Of a stretch of DNA of 50,853 bases, positions 27,804 to 36,947 are shown in pieces. The stretch comes from Bacteroidota bacterium (GTDB lineage: Bacteria > Bacteroidota > Bacteroidia > Bacteroidales > UBA4417). The position numbers and the translations under genes are program-made. Location: assembly GCA_013376995.1 (NCBI GenBank), contig JACAAZ010000026.1:1-50853 (forward strand), read 5' to 3'. Position 1 is the first letter of the stretch, and every line of letters starts with the position of its first letter. A model generated the notes under the pieces. That model ran no database searches. It was not told where the DNA came from and saw only the letters and a program-made list of their open reading frames with translations.

Positions 27804-28940
27804 CTAAGATTCTGCAACGGCTACTTTCTTCAGTGTCCATTTCTCTCTTAAGGAAAGAAACGGTTTTTCAAAGAAATGGTAGGATACCATACTTACCCCA
27901 ATTGTACCACCCAGTGTAATCAATATATAGGTTGAAAGGGTTATCCAGTTGTCGATCAGTATCTTATGATGAATGCAATACTGGAAAACCATATGGACAA
28001 AGATCAGGTGATATACATATAATCCAAAGCTGATGGTTCCCAGGTAATTCAACACTTTACTGTTGATCCTGATCCTGGAATCTTTTGGGATGAACAGTGA
28101 CAACAATATCGTGAACATGACAGATATAACTGTAGGCCGTATATAACTGAAGAATGAGCCCTGGACATTTGGCAAGAAATAAGATTGGAATATTACGACT
28201 ATAATGACCAACAGAATAACCAGGTACTTCACCCAGGCATAAATTTTTTGGATGAAGCCGGCAACAGCTTCATAATCCCTGGCAACCAGGTAGCCTAAAA
28301 GTCCACCGGAAGCAAAATAGTCCATATTCGTGAAAAGGTCATTGGCATCAATTACCTGGTAAGCAAACAAATGTGGCTCGATCAACCTTGCTGCTATCGC
28401 AACAACGAAACAGCCGGAAAGGAACCGGAATATGTATTTGGAAGGAAGGAGGAATAAGCCAATTAGCCATACAATGTAAAAATGCTCCTCTATACAGAGA
28501 GACCAGAACACTGACAGCGGTGTCGTCTTCGGGAAATTATCGACCAGCAGCATTTTGTAGTTTTCAAAAAAAGTAAATGAATACCGCCAGTCGAAATTAT
28601 AACCACCCCCCACCATGTGAAGACCCGATGACTCCTTAAATCCATATGGCAGCATGAAAACAACAAGAACTACCAGGAAATACAGTGGCCAGATCCTCAG
28701 GGTTCGCCTTATAAGGAATTTTTTGAAGTCAATTTGCCCAACATGAAGCTTTTCATGGGATAAGAGGTAAGTAATCAAAAAACCGCTGAGGACAAAAAAG
28801 AAGCATACTCCAATTCCGCCCCCGCTTTTTAGGAGTCCGAATACCGGGAAATTTCCCTGGACAGGCACATGCAGGAAATACACTTTCAGGAATGCGAAAA
28901 ATCGCAAGGCGTCAAGGGAGTGGAAATGGAATTTTTTCAT
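27804..28940 (-). CDS. Acyltransferase family 3 (OafA/YrhL-like) membrane protein
   Basis: 378 residues, about ten membrane segments. It opens with SLDALRFFAFLKVYFLHVP, the conserved Arg/His motif of acyltransferase 3, and carries RRTLRIWPLYFLVV and FWSLCIEEHFYIVW, the family's R-rich and E-H motifs. Such proteins O-acetylate or succinylate surface polysaccharides, peptidoglycan or lipids from the inner membrane. No extra SGNH domain is present. It heads the pair with the cupin gene, and a promoter lies 31 bp upstream. Confidence 0.9.
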   Translation of the reverse strand: MKKFHFHSLDALRFFAFLKVYFLHVPVQGNFPVFGLLKSGGGIGVCFFFVLSGFLITYLLSHEKLHVGQIDFKKFLIRRTLRIWPLYFLVVLVVFMLPYGFKESSGLHMVGGGYNFDWRYSFTFFENYKMLLVDNFPKTTPLSVFWSLCIEEHFYIVWLIGLFLLPSKYIFRFLSGCFVVAIAARLIEPHLFAYQVIDANDLFTNMDYFASGGLLGYLVARDYEAVAGFIQKIYAWVKYLVILLVIIVVIFQSYFLPNVQGSFFSYIRPTVISVMFTILLSLFIPKDSRIRINSKVLNYLGTISFGLYVYHLIFVHMVFQYCIHHKILIDNWITLSTYILITLGGTIGVSMVSYHFFEKPFLSLREKWTLKKVAVAES

Positions 28941-28970
28941 TTATCAGGGTTCATGTCAGGGTAGTGCCGG

Positions 28971-29004
28971 CAAAAGTATTGGGCTCTAACGATAGTATCT
29001 CAAA
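28971..29004 (-). promoter_or_regulatory. Bacteroidota-type promoter of the acyltransferase-cupin pair
   Basis: On the minus strand TTTG (29001-29004), 22 bp spacer, then TACTTTTG (28971-28978, TAnnTTTG). The ATG follows 30 bp later. Confidence 0.5.
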
Positions 29005-29093
29005 ATCAATAATTCAATAAAAATACAAAATACAGTAAGGAAAAGTAATTCTGACTAACAAATAGGTACAAATTTTATTAGCCTTAACCGGAA

Positions 29094-29122
29094 GTAAAAA
29101 AGGCAGGAGATATCCCCTGCCC
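29094..29122 (-). terminator. Rho-independent terminator after the carbamoyltransferase gene
   Basis: GGCAGG at 29102-29107 and CCTGCC at 29116-29121 form a hairpin followed by a T run on the minus strand, 22 bp after the stop codon. Confidence 0.75.
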
Positions 29123-29143
29123 TTTCTGTTTTGCTTGTAGAGT

Positions 29144-30145
29144 TTATGAGCCTAAAGTGGCTACCATTACAGCTTTTATAGTATGAAGCCTGTTTTCTGC
29201 CTCATCAAATACAATTGAATTATCGGATTCAAAAACATCTTCGGTAACTTCCATTCCATCCAATCCGAATTTCTTGAAAATATCTTCACCAACAACGGTT
29301 TCGCGATTATGGAAAGCAGGAAGGCAATGCAGGAATTTTACGTTTGGATTGCCGGTCATCTTCACCATTTCTTTATTTACCTGGAAAGGTTTCAGAAGTT
29401 TTATACGTTCTGCCCATACTTCAGCAGGCTCACCCATGCTAACCCATACATCGGTATAAAGGAAATCGCAACCTTTCACGCCTTCCTTAACATTATCAGT
29501 AATGGTGATTTTTGCACCTGTTTCCTTGGCTATCTTCTTACATTCTTTTACCAGCTCAGCAGAAGGCTGGCATTCCTTTGGAGCCACAGCCCTGAAATCC
29601 ATACCCATTTTAGCAGCACCAACCATTAGGGAATTCCCTACATTATTCTTGGCATCACCCAGGAAAGCAAAAGTTACCTGGCTCAGGGGTTTGTCAATAT
29701 GCTCCATCATGGTCATGAAATCAGCCAGCATCTGGGTTGGATGAAATTCATTGGTCAAACCGTTCCAGACAGGAACACCTGAATAAGCTGCAAGCGCTTC
29801 AACAATTTCCTGTCCATACCCGCGGTATTCAATACCATCATACATACGGCCAAGAACCCTGGCTGTGTCTTTCATGGATTCCTTCTTTCCCATCTGAGAA
29901 CCTGAAGGGCCCAGGTAAGTAACATGCGCACCCTGGTCGAGGGCGGCAACTTCAAATGCGCAACGTGTGCGGGTTGAGTCTTTTTCAAAAAGGAGAACTA
30001 TGTTCTTTCCTTTAAGACGCGGTTGTTCGGTGCCGGTCCTTTTTGCCTTTTTCAGTTCAAAAGCAAGGTCAAGCAAATACTTAATCTCCTGTGGAGTAAA
30101 ATCCAGTTCTTTCAGGAAATGACGGTTTCTAAGGTTAAAAGCCAT
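29144..30145 (-). CDS. arcB: Ornithine carbamoyltransferase, catabolic-type
   Basis: 333 residues. Carbamoyl-phosphate loop STRTR (in [15 protein letters not shown]), HPTQ in [15 protein letters not shown], and the ornithine/catalytic motif HCLPAFH are all present. The 333-residue length, the [40 protein letters not shown] region and the carbamate kinase gene next door fit a catabolic (ArcB-like) enzyme making carbamoyl phosphate from citrulline. An anabolic role (argF) cannot be excluded. No arginine deiminase gene is in the window. Downstream of the carbamate kinase gene by 276 bp. Confidence 0.88.
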   Translation of the reverse strand: MAFNLRNRHFLKELDFTPQEIKYLLDLAFELKKAKRTGTEQPRLKGKNIVLLFEKDSTRTRCAFEVAALDQGAHVTYLGPSGSQMGKKESMKDTARVLGRMYDGIEYRGYGQEIVEALAAYSGVPVWNGLTNEFHPTQMLADFMTMMEHIDKPLSQVTFAFLGDAKNNVGNSLMVGAAKMGMDFRAVAPKECQPSAELVKECKKIAKETGAKITITDNVKEGVKGCDFLYTDVWVSMGEPAEVWAERIKLLKPFQVNKEMVKMTGNPNVKFLHCLPAFHNRETVVGEDIFKKFGLDGMEVTEDVFESDNSIVFDEAENRLHTIKAVMVATLGS

Positions 30146-30192
30146 ATGGAATAGATTTTATGTTGATTTTTGAATTGTTCGGCGTTTTGATG

Positions 30193-30262
30193 TTCAAGGG
30201 TTGAAAGGTTTAAGGGTTTAAGGGTTCAAGGGTTGAAAGGTTCAAGAGTTGAAGAGTTTAGG
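30193..30262. repeat. 8-bp word array (TTCAAGGG, TTGAAAGG, TTTAAGGG)
   Basis: About nine tandem 8-bp words within the gap between the carbamoyltransferase and carbamate kinase genes. The TTTAAGGG word links it to the 15-bp repeats near 9050. From about 30290 to 30420 follow CATCACG/CCATCACG-type words and ATGCGCTTCGCGCCATG; I see no gene. Confidence 0.8.
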
Positions 30263-30421
30263 TCCTAAGATGTTCATTCGTTCTTATCCCGCAATCTCGT
30301 TTCAATTTATCACACCTTCCCCCCATCTTTATAGCGCCCTCTTGATATCACGCTATCAAACCTTCCCGCCATCACGTTTTCTCACCATCACGCCAAGCCC
30401 TATGCGCTTCGCGCCATGCCC

Positions 30422-31366
30422 TTATACAATTGACAGCCTCGTTCCGCCATTATCCACACCCAGTACAGGAGATGAAGTAATGATGGCATCACGGCCTGTA
30501 TGTTTAACAAAATGGATGGCAGCGCGAATTTTTGGAGCCATTGAACCTTCTGCAAAATGTCCTTCCTCCAGGTATTTCTTGGCTTGTTTCACACTCATCC
30601 GGTCAATTGATTTTTCCTGTGGAGTATTGTAATTAATACAAACCTTTGGAACATCTGTGAGGATGAATAATTTATCGGCATTGATATTTCCTGCAAGTAA
30701 GGCTGAAGCAAGGTCCTTATCAATTACGGCGTCAATTCCCTGCAATTTGTTTTCCGAAACATAGAAAGTAGGAATTCCACCACCTCCAACAGCGATTACA
30801 ATCTGTCCGTCGCGGGCAAGGTTTTCAATAGAACGCTGGTTACTGATTACCAAAGGTTTTGGTGAGGCAACAACCTTGCGCCATCCACGGCCACGAGGAT
30901 CTTCTTTGAATACCGAACCTGTCTCGGCAGCCATTTTATCAGCAGCTTCCTTGGTATAATAAGGGCCAATAGGCTTGGTTGGATTTTCAAATGCCTTATC
31001 ATCCCTATCGACCAAAACCTGGGTAATAATAGTAATGATATCACGGTCGAGTTCATGGGCACGAAGCACATTACGCAACTGCTGTTCAAGCACATACCCA
31101 ATAAATCCCTGTGAATATGCAACACAGATATCGAGGGGCATCTCAGGCAGGCCATGAACCTGGTTCCCGGCCGAATTCGAAAGAAGGATATTCCCAACCT
31201 GTGGACCATTTCCATGGGTAAGAACCACATTATATCCCCTGTTAATAAGCGTAAGGAGACGTTCACAAGTATCCAGGGCGTTCTTTTCCTGGTCATCAAT
31301 AGTACCAACCTGGTCACCACGTAAAAGGGCATTTCCACCGAATGCCACAACTGCAAGTTTCTTCAT
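30422..31366 (-). CDS. arcC: Carbamate kinase
   Basis: 314 residues of the amino-acid-kinase fold. GGNALL near the start, LTHGNGPQVGNIL, and IAVGGGGIPTF are the diagnostic nucleotide- and carbamoyl-phosphate-binding motifs, and DKDLASALLAGNINAD follows. It makes ATP and ammonia plus CO2 from carbamoyl phosphate, in the cytoplasm. Paired on the minus strand with ornithine carbamoyltransferase, it forms the last two steps of fermentative arginine or citrulline breakdown. A strong promoter lies 23 bp upstream. A minus-strand ORF inside it in another frame is a shadow. Confidence 0.93.
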   Translation of the reverse strand: MKKLAVVAFGGNALLRGDQVGTIDDQEKNALDTCERLLTLINRGYNVVLTHGNGPQVGNILLSNSAGNQVHGLPEMPLDICVAYSQGFIGYVLEQQLRNVLRAHELDRDIITIITQVLVDRDDKAFENPTKPIGPYYTKEAADKMAAETGSVFKEDPRGRGWRKVVASPKPLVISNQRSIENLARDGQIVIAVGGGGIPTFYVSENKLQGIDAVIDKDLASALLAGNINADKLFILTDVPKVCINYNTPQEKSIDRMSVKQAKKYLEEGHFAEGSMAPKIRAAIHFVKHTGRDAIITSSPVLGVDNGGTRLSIV

Positions 31367-31388
31367 AAATTTCTTGTATTTGGGGCTG

Positions 31389-31418
31389 CAAATTTAGTGA
31401 TTTAAGTATGCCATGCAA
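31389..31418 (-). promoter_or_regulatory. Bacteroidota-type promoter of the carbamate kinase gene
   Basis: On the minus strand TTG (31416-31418), a 19-bp spacer and TAAATTTG (31389-31396). This is one of the best matches to the Bacteroidota consensus in the window, 22 bp before the start codon. Confidence 0.6.
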
Positions 31419-31559
31419 GTTTCTTCCATTTTCTTAAAAATTTTATCATATAGCGTTATATCAATAAGTTAGATGTGTCAGCTTTATAACACATAGCGCT
31501 TAGGGGATAGGGCAGAGCGCGGAGGGCGAAGGGGGAACGGGACGGGCGAAGGGGGACGA

Positions 31560-31716
31560 TCACTCAATGGTCAATCAATAGTCATTCGATGGTCATTCGA
31601 TAGTCTTTACATAGGCATTCAATGTTGAATCAGTAGTCATTCGGTTGTCACTCAATAGTCAATAGATGGTAATTTGGTGATTGACGATCAGTTAAATCTG
31701 TCCGTCAGTTGACGGA
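31560..31716. repeat. Diverged 11-bp word array with palindrome variant
   Basis: Words TCACTCAATGG, TCAATCAATAG, TCATTCGATGG and TCATTCGATAG run in exact 11-bp steps from 31560 and decay by about 31680. TCCGTCAGTTGACGGA at 31701-31716 is a near-palindrome in the place of the 16-bp element at 9817. Upstream, 31490-31559, is GGGCGAAGGGGGA-type DNA. No gene is seen between 31367 and 31832. Confidence 0.8.
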
Positions 31717-31788
31717 TCTGCGTCTAAAATCTTAATAGGTAAAAAGCCCTTCAAATTGGTCAAGGTAGACTCCGGGAAATTAAAAATC

Positions 31789-31796
31789 TATCTTTG
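31789..31796 (+). promoter_or_regulatory. -7 element upstream of the EamA transporter gene
   Basis: TATCTTTG (TAnnTTTG), 36 bp before the ATG. No convincing -33 element at the usual distance. Confidence 0.45.
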
Positions 31797-31832
31797 TAAA
31801 GTTTCTGGTACCGAACCACATCATATCACTGC

Positions 31833-32726
31833 ATGCAACGTCAAACCCTGGCTTATCTATATGCCCTGTCAGCAATCCTGTTTTGGTCGACCATGGGGAC
31901 GGCATTCAAACTTACACTCCGATTCCTTGACCCGCCTTCCCTCCTGCTCATTAGTTCATTAACAGCAATCGTTTTCCTGGGTATAATAATTTTAATAACA
32001 GGCAAATACAGATCACTATCTGAATTAAAAATTAAAGATTATTCACGATCTGCACTGATGGGATTATTCAACCCATTTCTGTATTACCTGGTCCTCTTTA
32101 AAGCATATTCGATGATACAGGCCCAGGAAGCCGTTGCCCTCAATTATATCTGGCCTGTAATGCTGGTGGTATTCTCAATGCTCTTTCTTAAACAACGTAT
32201 CGGACTGGTAAGCCTCCTGGCGATTCTTCTCAGTTTTTCAGGAACCTTTGTAATAGCCACACACGGAAATATCACTTCCTTCAGGTTTACCAATCCTTTA
32301 GGGGCTATCCTTGCCACAGGTAGTTCCATCTTCTGGGCTTCCTTTTTTGTACTCAATATGAAAGACAAGCGTGAAGCATACAGTAAGATGTTCCTCAACT
32401 TCTGCTTTGGATTCCTTTATATACTCTTATGGAACCTTAGTACAGGACATATGAGTTTACCCTCCTTTACAGGCCTGGGAGGAGCAGTTTACATAGGGAT
32501 CTTTGAAATGGGACTTACCTTCGTTCTATGGCTAACTGCCTTGAACCTTTCCTCAACAACTGCAAGAGTATCCAACCTTGTTTACCTTTCTCCTTTTCTA
32601 TCCCTTCTGATGGTCTCAGTATTTGTAGGCGAGAAAATCCTCGTATCAACCGTTGTTGGACTCTTCATAATAGTATCAGGCATACTGTTGCAACAATGGA
32701 GTTTTTACCGAAACAAATATAAATGA
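31833..32726 (+). CDS. EamA-family (DMT) transporter
   Basis: 297 residues, ten membrane segments in two homologous halves of five. LYALSAILFWSTMGTAFKLTLRFLDPPSLLLI opens the first half, ALNYIWPVMLVVFSMLFLKQRIG ends it, and YLSPFLSLLMVSVFVGEKI with VGLFIIVSGILL ends the second; these are typical EamA patterns. The substrate is likely a small metabolite or amino acid, exported or imported, and nothing in the sequence decides. It stands alone with its own promoter element. Confidence 0.9.
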   Translation: MQRQTLAYLYALSAILFWSTMGTAFKLTLRFLDPPSLLLISSLTAIVFLGIIILITGKYRSLSELKIKDYSRSALMGLFNPFLYYLVLFKAYSMIQAQEAVALNYIWPVMLVVFSMLFLKQRIGLVSLLAILLSFSGTFVIATHGNITSFRFTNPLGAILATGSSIFWASFFVLNMKDKREAYSKMFLNFCFGFLYILLWNLSTGHMSLPSFTGLGGAVYIGIFEMGLTFVLWLTALNLSSTTARVSNLVYLSPFLSLLMVSVFVGEKILVSTVVGLFIIVSGILLQQWSFYRNKYK

Positions 32727-32838
32727 ACCGCTTACCTTCAAAGTGACCAATTATCTTTCTAATATTTTACTGAAAAAGAGGCATATAAAACAGATTCAGT
32801 CAGAAATACCCTCTAAATACTGAAATTCTAAAATCAGT

Positions 32839-32846
32839 TATCTTTG
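32839..32846 (+). promoter_or_regulatory. -7 element four bases before the mtaB start codon
   Basis: TATCTTTG ends at 32846 and the ATG begins at 32851, so a transcript from it would be leaderless. The same TATCTTTG word appears before araC-type and EamA genes. Confidence 0.45.
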
Positions 32847-32850
32847 CTGC

Positions 32851-34185
32851 ATGCAACGAAAACGTATTGCCTTTCACACCCTGGGCTGCAAACTGAATTT
32901 CTCTGAAACATCCACGATATCGAGGCAGTTCGGAATCAAGAACTTTGAGATTGTTGACTTTGCCCAGGAAGCAGATATATATGTTGTTCACACCTGTTCC
33001 GTTACTTCCACTGCAGAACATAAGTGCCGTACCTCAATTAAGCAGGCACATAAACGGAACCCAGGGGCAAGGGTGGCTGTTATTGGCTGCGCCGCCCAGG
33101 CAAATCCTGAGCTGTTTATGAAAATGGAAGGTGTTACATGGGTTTTGGGGAACCAGGATAAATTCAGGCTTGAAGAGGTCATTAGCCACTCCCTTGAAAA
33201 TGGACCGGAGGCTGACGACGGTGTTACCAAGGTTGAAGAGGTTTCGGATATCAGTAAATCCCGGACCTTTATCCCTTCATGGTCTATGAACGACCGCACC
33301 CGTTCCTTCTTTAAGGTACAGGATGGCTGTGACTATTTCTGCACATTTTGCAGCATACCTTTTATGAGGGGAAGAAGCCGCAGCGAATCAGTTGAGAATA
33401 CCATGAAAGTGGCAAGGGAAATAGCTTCTACCAATATCCGGGAGATCATTCTGACAGGAGTGAATATCGGAGATTTTGGCAGGCACCAGGATGAAAAACT
33501 TATAGACCTCCTGGCACAACTTGAGAATCTTGATGGGATTGACCGTATCCGAATTTCATCCATAGAACCAGAATTACTTTCTGATGACATTATTCAGTTG
33601 GTAAGTAAGTCGTCGAAACTTCTGCCCCATTTCCATATTCCGCTCCAGGCTGGAACAGATAAAATCCTGTCTCTGATGAAGCGGAAATATACCCTCTCTA
33701 CTTTCAGCAACCGGGTGAAAAGGATCAAAGAACTAATGCCCGATGCCTGCATAGCTGCGGATATTATCATAGGGTTTCCGGGTGAAACTGCCGATGATTT
33801 TGAAGAAACGCTGAGATTTGTTGAAATACAGGATATCACTTACCTGCATATTTTCAGCTATTCGGAACGGGCCGGGACAAAAGCGGTTCAAATGGAAGGA
33901 AAAGTCCCGGAAACTGAAAAACGCAGGAGAAGCCAGGTTCTGCATGAACTTTCAGAGCAGAAAAAGGAAGCTTTTTATGCTTCCCAGATAGGTCAGGAAT
34001 TCAAGGTTTTATGGGAATCTGATCATGTAAATGGATTTATGCATGGATGGACAGAGAATTACATTCATTGCCGGACTCCATTTGATAAGAATCTCATCAA
34101 CCAAATACGTATATCCAGGCTGGTTTCAGTTAAACGAGAGAAAGAATTGATTTGTGACGTTGAACTTATGCCACACATGTACTAA
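32851..34185 (+). CDS. mtaB: tRNA t6A37 methylthiotransferase MtaB
   Basis: 444 residues. An N-terminal MTTase domain with Cys in TLGCKLNFSET, TCSVTSTAEHKC and IGCAAQAN binds the auxiliary Fe-S cluster. A radical-SAM domain has CDYFCTFC (C-x3-C-x2-C) near residue 160, and a C-terminal TRAM-like part follows (about 380-444). The CDYFCTFCSIPFMRGRSRS form and length fit MtaB rather than MiaB or RimO. It adds a methylthio group to t6A37 in tRNAs. Cytoplasmic, transcribed alone. Confidence 0.92.
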   Translation: MQRKRIAFHTLGCKLNFSETSTISRQFGIKNFEIVDFAQEADIYVVHTCSVTSTAEHKCRTSIKQAHKRNPGARVAVIGCAAQANPELFMKMEGVTWVLGNQDKFRLEEVISHSLENGPEADDGVTKVEEVSDISKSRTFIPSWSMNDRTRSFFKVQDGCDYFCTFCSIPFMRGRSRSESVENTMKVAREIASTNIREIILTGVNIGDFGRHQDEKLIDLLAQLENLDGIDRIRISSIEPELLSDDIIQLVSKSSKLLPHFHIPLQAGTDKILSLMKRKYTLSTFSNRVKRIKELMPDACIAADIIIGFPGETADDFEETLRFVEIQDITYLHIFSYSERAGTKAVQMEGKVPETEKRRRSQVLHELSEQKKEAFYASQIGQEFKVLWESDHVNGFMHGWTENYIHCRTPFDKNLINQIRISRLVSVKREKELICDVELMPHMY

Positions 34186-34260
34186 TTATTTTTCGTTAAA
34201 CCTGCTGATAATATACCCATAATTTCTCCGGAATTAATTTAGACATTATAAGCTAACTGA

Positions 34261-35439
34261 ATGTTTCCAAAGATTACTGACCTTGTTAATTTTTTGCTGG
34301 GCACGAATCTGGACCTCCCAATCCAGACCTATGGCTTTTTCCTTGCCTTAGGATTTATTACGGGGGGAATCATCCTTTGGTCAGAACTGAAAAGGAAGGA
34401 ACTGGAAGGTAAATTGCCGCCTTATGAGAAAGTGAATTCAAATCAGAAGAAAGAGAGTTGGCCTGTTATCATTCTTGGGGCATCTCTATCAGCCATCATT
34501 GCATTTAAGTTCATTGGAATAGCATTTCATTACAGTGAGTTTGCCAATAATCCCCAGGACTACCTGGTTTCAGGGCAGGGGAATTGGATTGCTGCTGTGA
34601 TCCTGTTTTCTTTATCTGCAGGCTTTTCTCTTTACAGGAACCGTAAATCGCGACAAACCAACCAGGAGTTCAGCACTGAAATCATTCATCCATACCAGAA
34701 TACATGGAATATTGTTGTTGTGGCAATAGTCTCGGCATTAATCGGCTCCAAGCTTTTTGACATACTTGATAATTTCCAGGGATTCCTTGATAATCCCATC
34801 CATAGCCTCTTCTCCTTCAGCGGCTTGACATTTTATGGTGGCCTGATTGTTACTGTAATCACTTTAATTTATTATATGAGGGTGATCCATCTTGACTGGA
34901 AACAGGTAATAGATGCAACGGCCCCGGCAATCATGCTGGGGTATGCAATCGGAAGGATGGGTTGCCATTTATCAGGTGATGGTTGCTGGGGGATTGCTAA
35001 CGAACTGTCAAAACCACACTGGCTATCCTTACTCCCCGATTGGGCCTGGTCATATAGTTTCCCGCACAATGTAATCAACCAGGGAGGGTTGATGCAGGAT
35101 TGCACGGGCAGCCACTGTCATGTGCTTGATGTTCCGGTATGGCCAACATCATTGTATGAATCAACAATCTCTCTATTATTCTTCCTGGTTTTATGGAAAC
35201 TGCGGACTAAAATGCGGGCTCCTGTTACCTTATTCGGGGTATTTCTGGTATTGAACGGAATAGAAAGATTTTTTATAGAAAAGATACGCGTAAATAATCG
35301 TATGGATATCGCTGGCTTGCATCCGACGCAGGCAGAAATTATTTCTTTTACGCTCTTTTTCCTGGGATTATTCATCTTATGGTACTATCAAAAGAAACAT
35401 ACAGCTAAACCTACATCAACTGAAAACGAAACCACATGA
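34261..35439 (+). CDS. lgt: Prolipoprotein diacylglyceryl transferase, long form
   Basis: 392 residues against the usual 260-300. Seven or more membrane segments. YGFFLALGFITGG opens the fold; the catalytic region reads AIGRMGCHLSGDGCWG, with the conserved Arg of the Lgt signature. The polar insert in FPHNVINQGGLMQDC to HVLDVPVWPTSLYES and the extra N-terminal charged loop (residues 40-65) explain the added length and are common in Bacteroidota. It attaches diacylglycerol to the lipobox Cys of prelipoproteins at the inner membrane. Its stop overlaps the start of the next gene (ATGA). Confidence 0.87.
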   Translation: MFPKITDLVNFLLGTNLDLPIQTYGFFLALGFITGGIILWSELKRKELEGKLPPYEKVNSNQKKESWPVIILGASLSAIIAFKFIGIAFHYSEFANNPQDYLVSGQGNWIAAVILFSLSAGFSLYRNRKSRQTNQEFSTEIIHPYQNTWNIVVVAIVSALIGSKLFDILDNFQGFLDNPIHSLFSFSGLTFYGGLIVTVITLIYYMRVIHLDWKQVIDATAPAIMLGYAIGRMGCHLSGDGCWGIANELSKPHWLSLLPDWAWSYSFPHNVINQGGLMQDCTGSHCHVLDVPVWPTSLYESTISLLFFLVLWKLRTKMRAPVTLFGVFLVLNGIERFFIEKIRVNNRMDIAGLHPTQAEIISFTLFFLGLFILWYYQKKHTAKPTSTENETT

Positions 35440-36239
35440 ACGAATTCTTGTCCGTACTCTGTGAACAGGTTATTGCTATTGCAAAAAATAATGGCAGTTT
35501 TTTCCTCCGGGAAATCAATAAGGTTAAGATCTCAGATATTGAAGAGAAGGGGCTTCATGATTTTGTTTCTTACGTTGATAAAACTGCAGAAGCAAACATT
35601 GTTAAGGAACTAAGCCGCATACTTCCAGAGGCCGGTTTTATCGCTGAAGAAGGAACTAATATCACCCGGGGCGAAAGATTTAATTGGATAGTTGATCCCC
35701 TTGACGGAACTACCAATTTCCTGCATCATATACCTTTATATTCAATCAGTATTGCCCTGATGGAAGGTGAAGACATCATCCTGGGAGTGGTTTATGAACC
35801 AAACCTGGATGAGTGTTTTTATGCCTGGAAAGGTGAGAATGCTAAACTGAACGGAAAGGATATCAGCGTATCAGAGCAGCAGGTAATGCAAAATTCATTG
35901 CTAGCCACTGGATTTCCTTACATTGATTATGGAAAACTGGAAGGATACATGGAGCTATTCATGCATTTCGCCAGGAACACTTCCGGTTTGCGCAGGCTTG
36001 GATCGGCAGCAGTTGACCTTGCTTATACTGCCTGCGGAAGATTTGAAGGGTTTTATGAATACGGGCTTCACCCCTGGGATGTAGCAGCAGGTGCATTTAT
36101 CGTTCAACAGGCCGGAGGCAGGGTAACTGATTTCTCTGGAGGAAGTTCTTACATTTTTAACGGTGAAATGCTAGCTTCAAATTCGGTGATGCATGAGCAA
36201 TTGCTGGATAGTATCCGGAACCATTTTCACAACCTATAA
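35436..36239 (+). CDS. Inositol monophosphatase-family protein
   Basis: 267 residues. Metal site 1 is AEEGT (Glu), then IVDPLDGTTNFLHHIPLYSISIAL with both Asp, and motif 2 is HPWDVAAGAFIVQQAGG. It fits the SuhB/IMPase family (dephosphorylation of inositol phosphate or related sugar phosphates). The start overlaps the lgt stop by 4 bp, so translation is coupled. The true substrate is unknown; a suhB-type role in rRNA processing is possible. Confidence 0.9.
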   Translation: MNEFLSVLCEQVIAIAKNNGSFFLREINKVKISDIEEKGLHDFVSYVDKTAEANIVKELSRILPEAGFIAEEGTNITRGERFNWIVDPLDGTTNFLHHIPLYSISIALMEGEDIILGVVYEPNLDECFYAWKGENAKLNGKDISVSEQQVMQNSLLATGFPYIDYGKLEGYMELFMHFARNTSGLRRLGSAAVDLAYTACGRFEGFYEYGLHPWDVAAGAFIVQQAGGRVTDFSGGSSYIFNGEMLASNSVMHEQLLDSIRNHFHNL

Positions 36240-36425
36240 TCAGAATACGGTTAATTGTACAAGCAAATAATCAATAAGTCGCCAATATCTTTGACATCTA
36301 TTCTTTACCAATTTTCTTTCATCATTTGCCGGAACTTCAATTGGTATAGAACCCACAGGTAAACACTGGATGAAAATAAATACATAGACCGGTTATTTCG
36401 ATTAGTAACTACGAAATTCAATCGT

Positions 36426-36947
36426 ATGATATCTGACAGGATTGAGCTGATAAAGGCTGATATCACGACTCTCAATGTTGACGCTATTGTAAATGCTGCT
36501 AATTCAAGCCTTTTGGGAGGCGGTGGTGTTGATGGGGCCATTCACCGCGCTGCGGGAAGAATGTTACTCGAAGAATGCCGGAGCCTTGGCGGTTGTCCAA
36601 CCGGAGAAGCCCGCATTACGAAAGGGTATGAACTTAAAGCCCGCTATGTTGTTCATACTGTCGGACCTGTTTGGAAAGGTGGCATTGCTGATGAACCGGG
36701 GAAACTGGCTTCCTGTTATTATGAGTCATTGATTTTGGCAGAAGTAAATAAATGCTCCAGTATTGCCTTCCCAAATATCAGTACCGGGATATATGGATAT
36801 CCGAAAAAAGAAGCAGCACTCATAGCCATAAATTCAGTGAACGATTACCTTAAATCACACGATTCTATTCAAAAAGTGATCTTTTGCTGTTTTGATTGTG
36901 ATAATTATGAATACTATGCCCGCATCCTTGACCCTGGAAACAACTGA
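36426..36947 (+). CDS. Macro domain O-acetyl-ADP-ribose deacetylase
   Basis: 173 residues of one macrodomain. IKADITTLNVDAIVNAANSS then LLGGGGVDGAIHRAAG matches the YmdB/MacroD-type hydrolase signature, with NAAN and GGVDGAI in place; VGPVWKGG and SISTGIYGYP follow the usual order. It removes ADP-ribose adducts or deacetylates O-acetyl-ADP-ribose. A TATCTTTG element lies at 36286-36293, 130 bp upstream. Its 3' end overlaps the next gene. Confidence 0.93.
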   Translation: MISDRIELIKADITTLNVDAIVNAANSSLLGGGGVDGAIHRAAGRMLLEECRSLGGCPTGEARITKGYELKARYVVHTVGPVWKGGIADEPGKLASCYYESLILAEVNKCSSIAFPNISTGIYGYPKKEAALIAINSVNDYLKSHDSIQKVIFCCFDCDNYEYYARILDPGNN

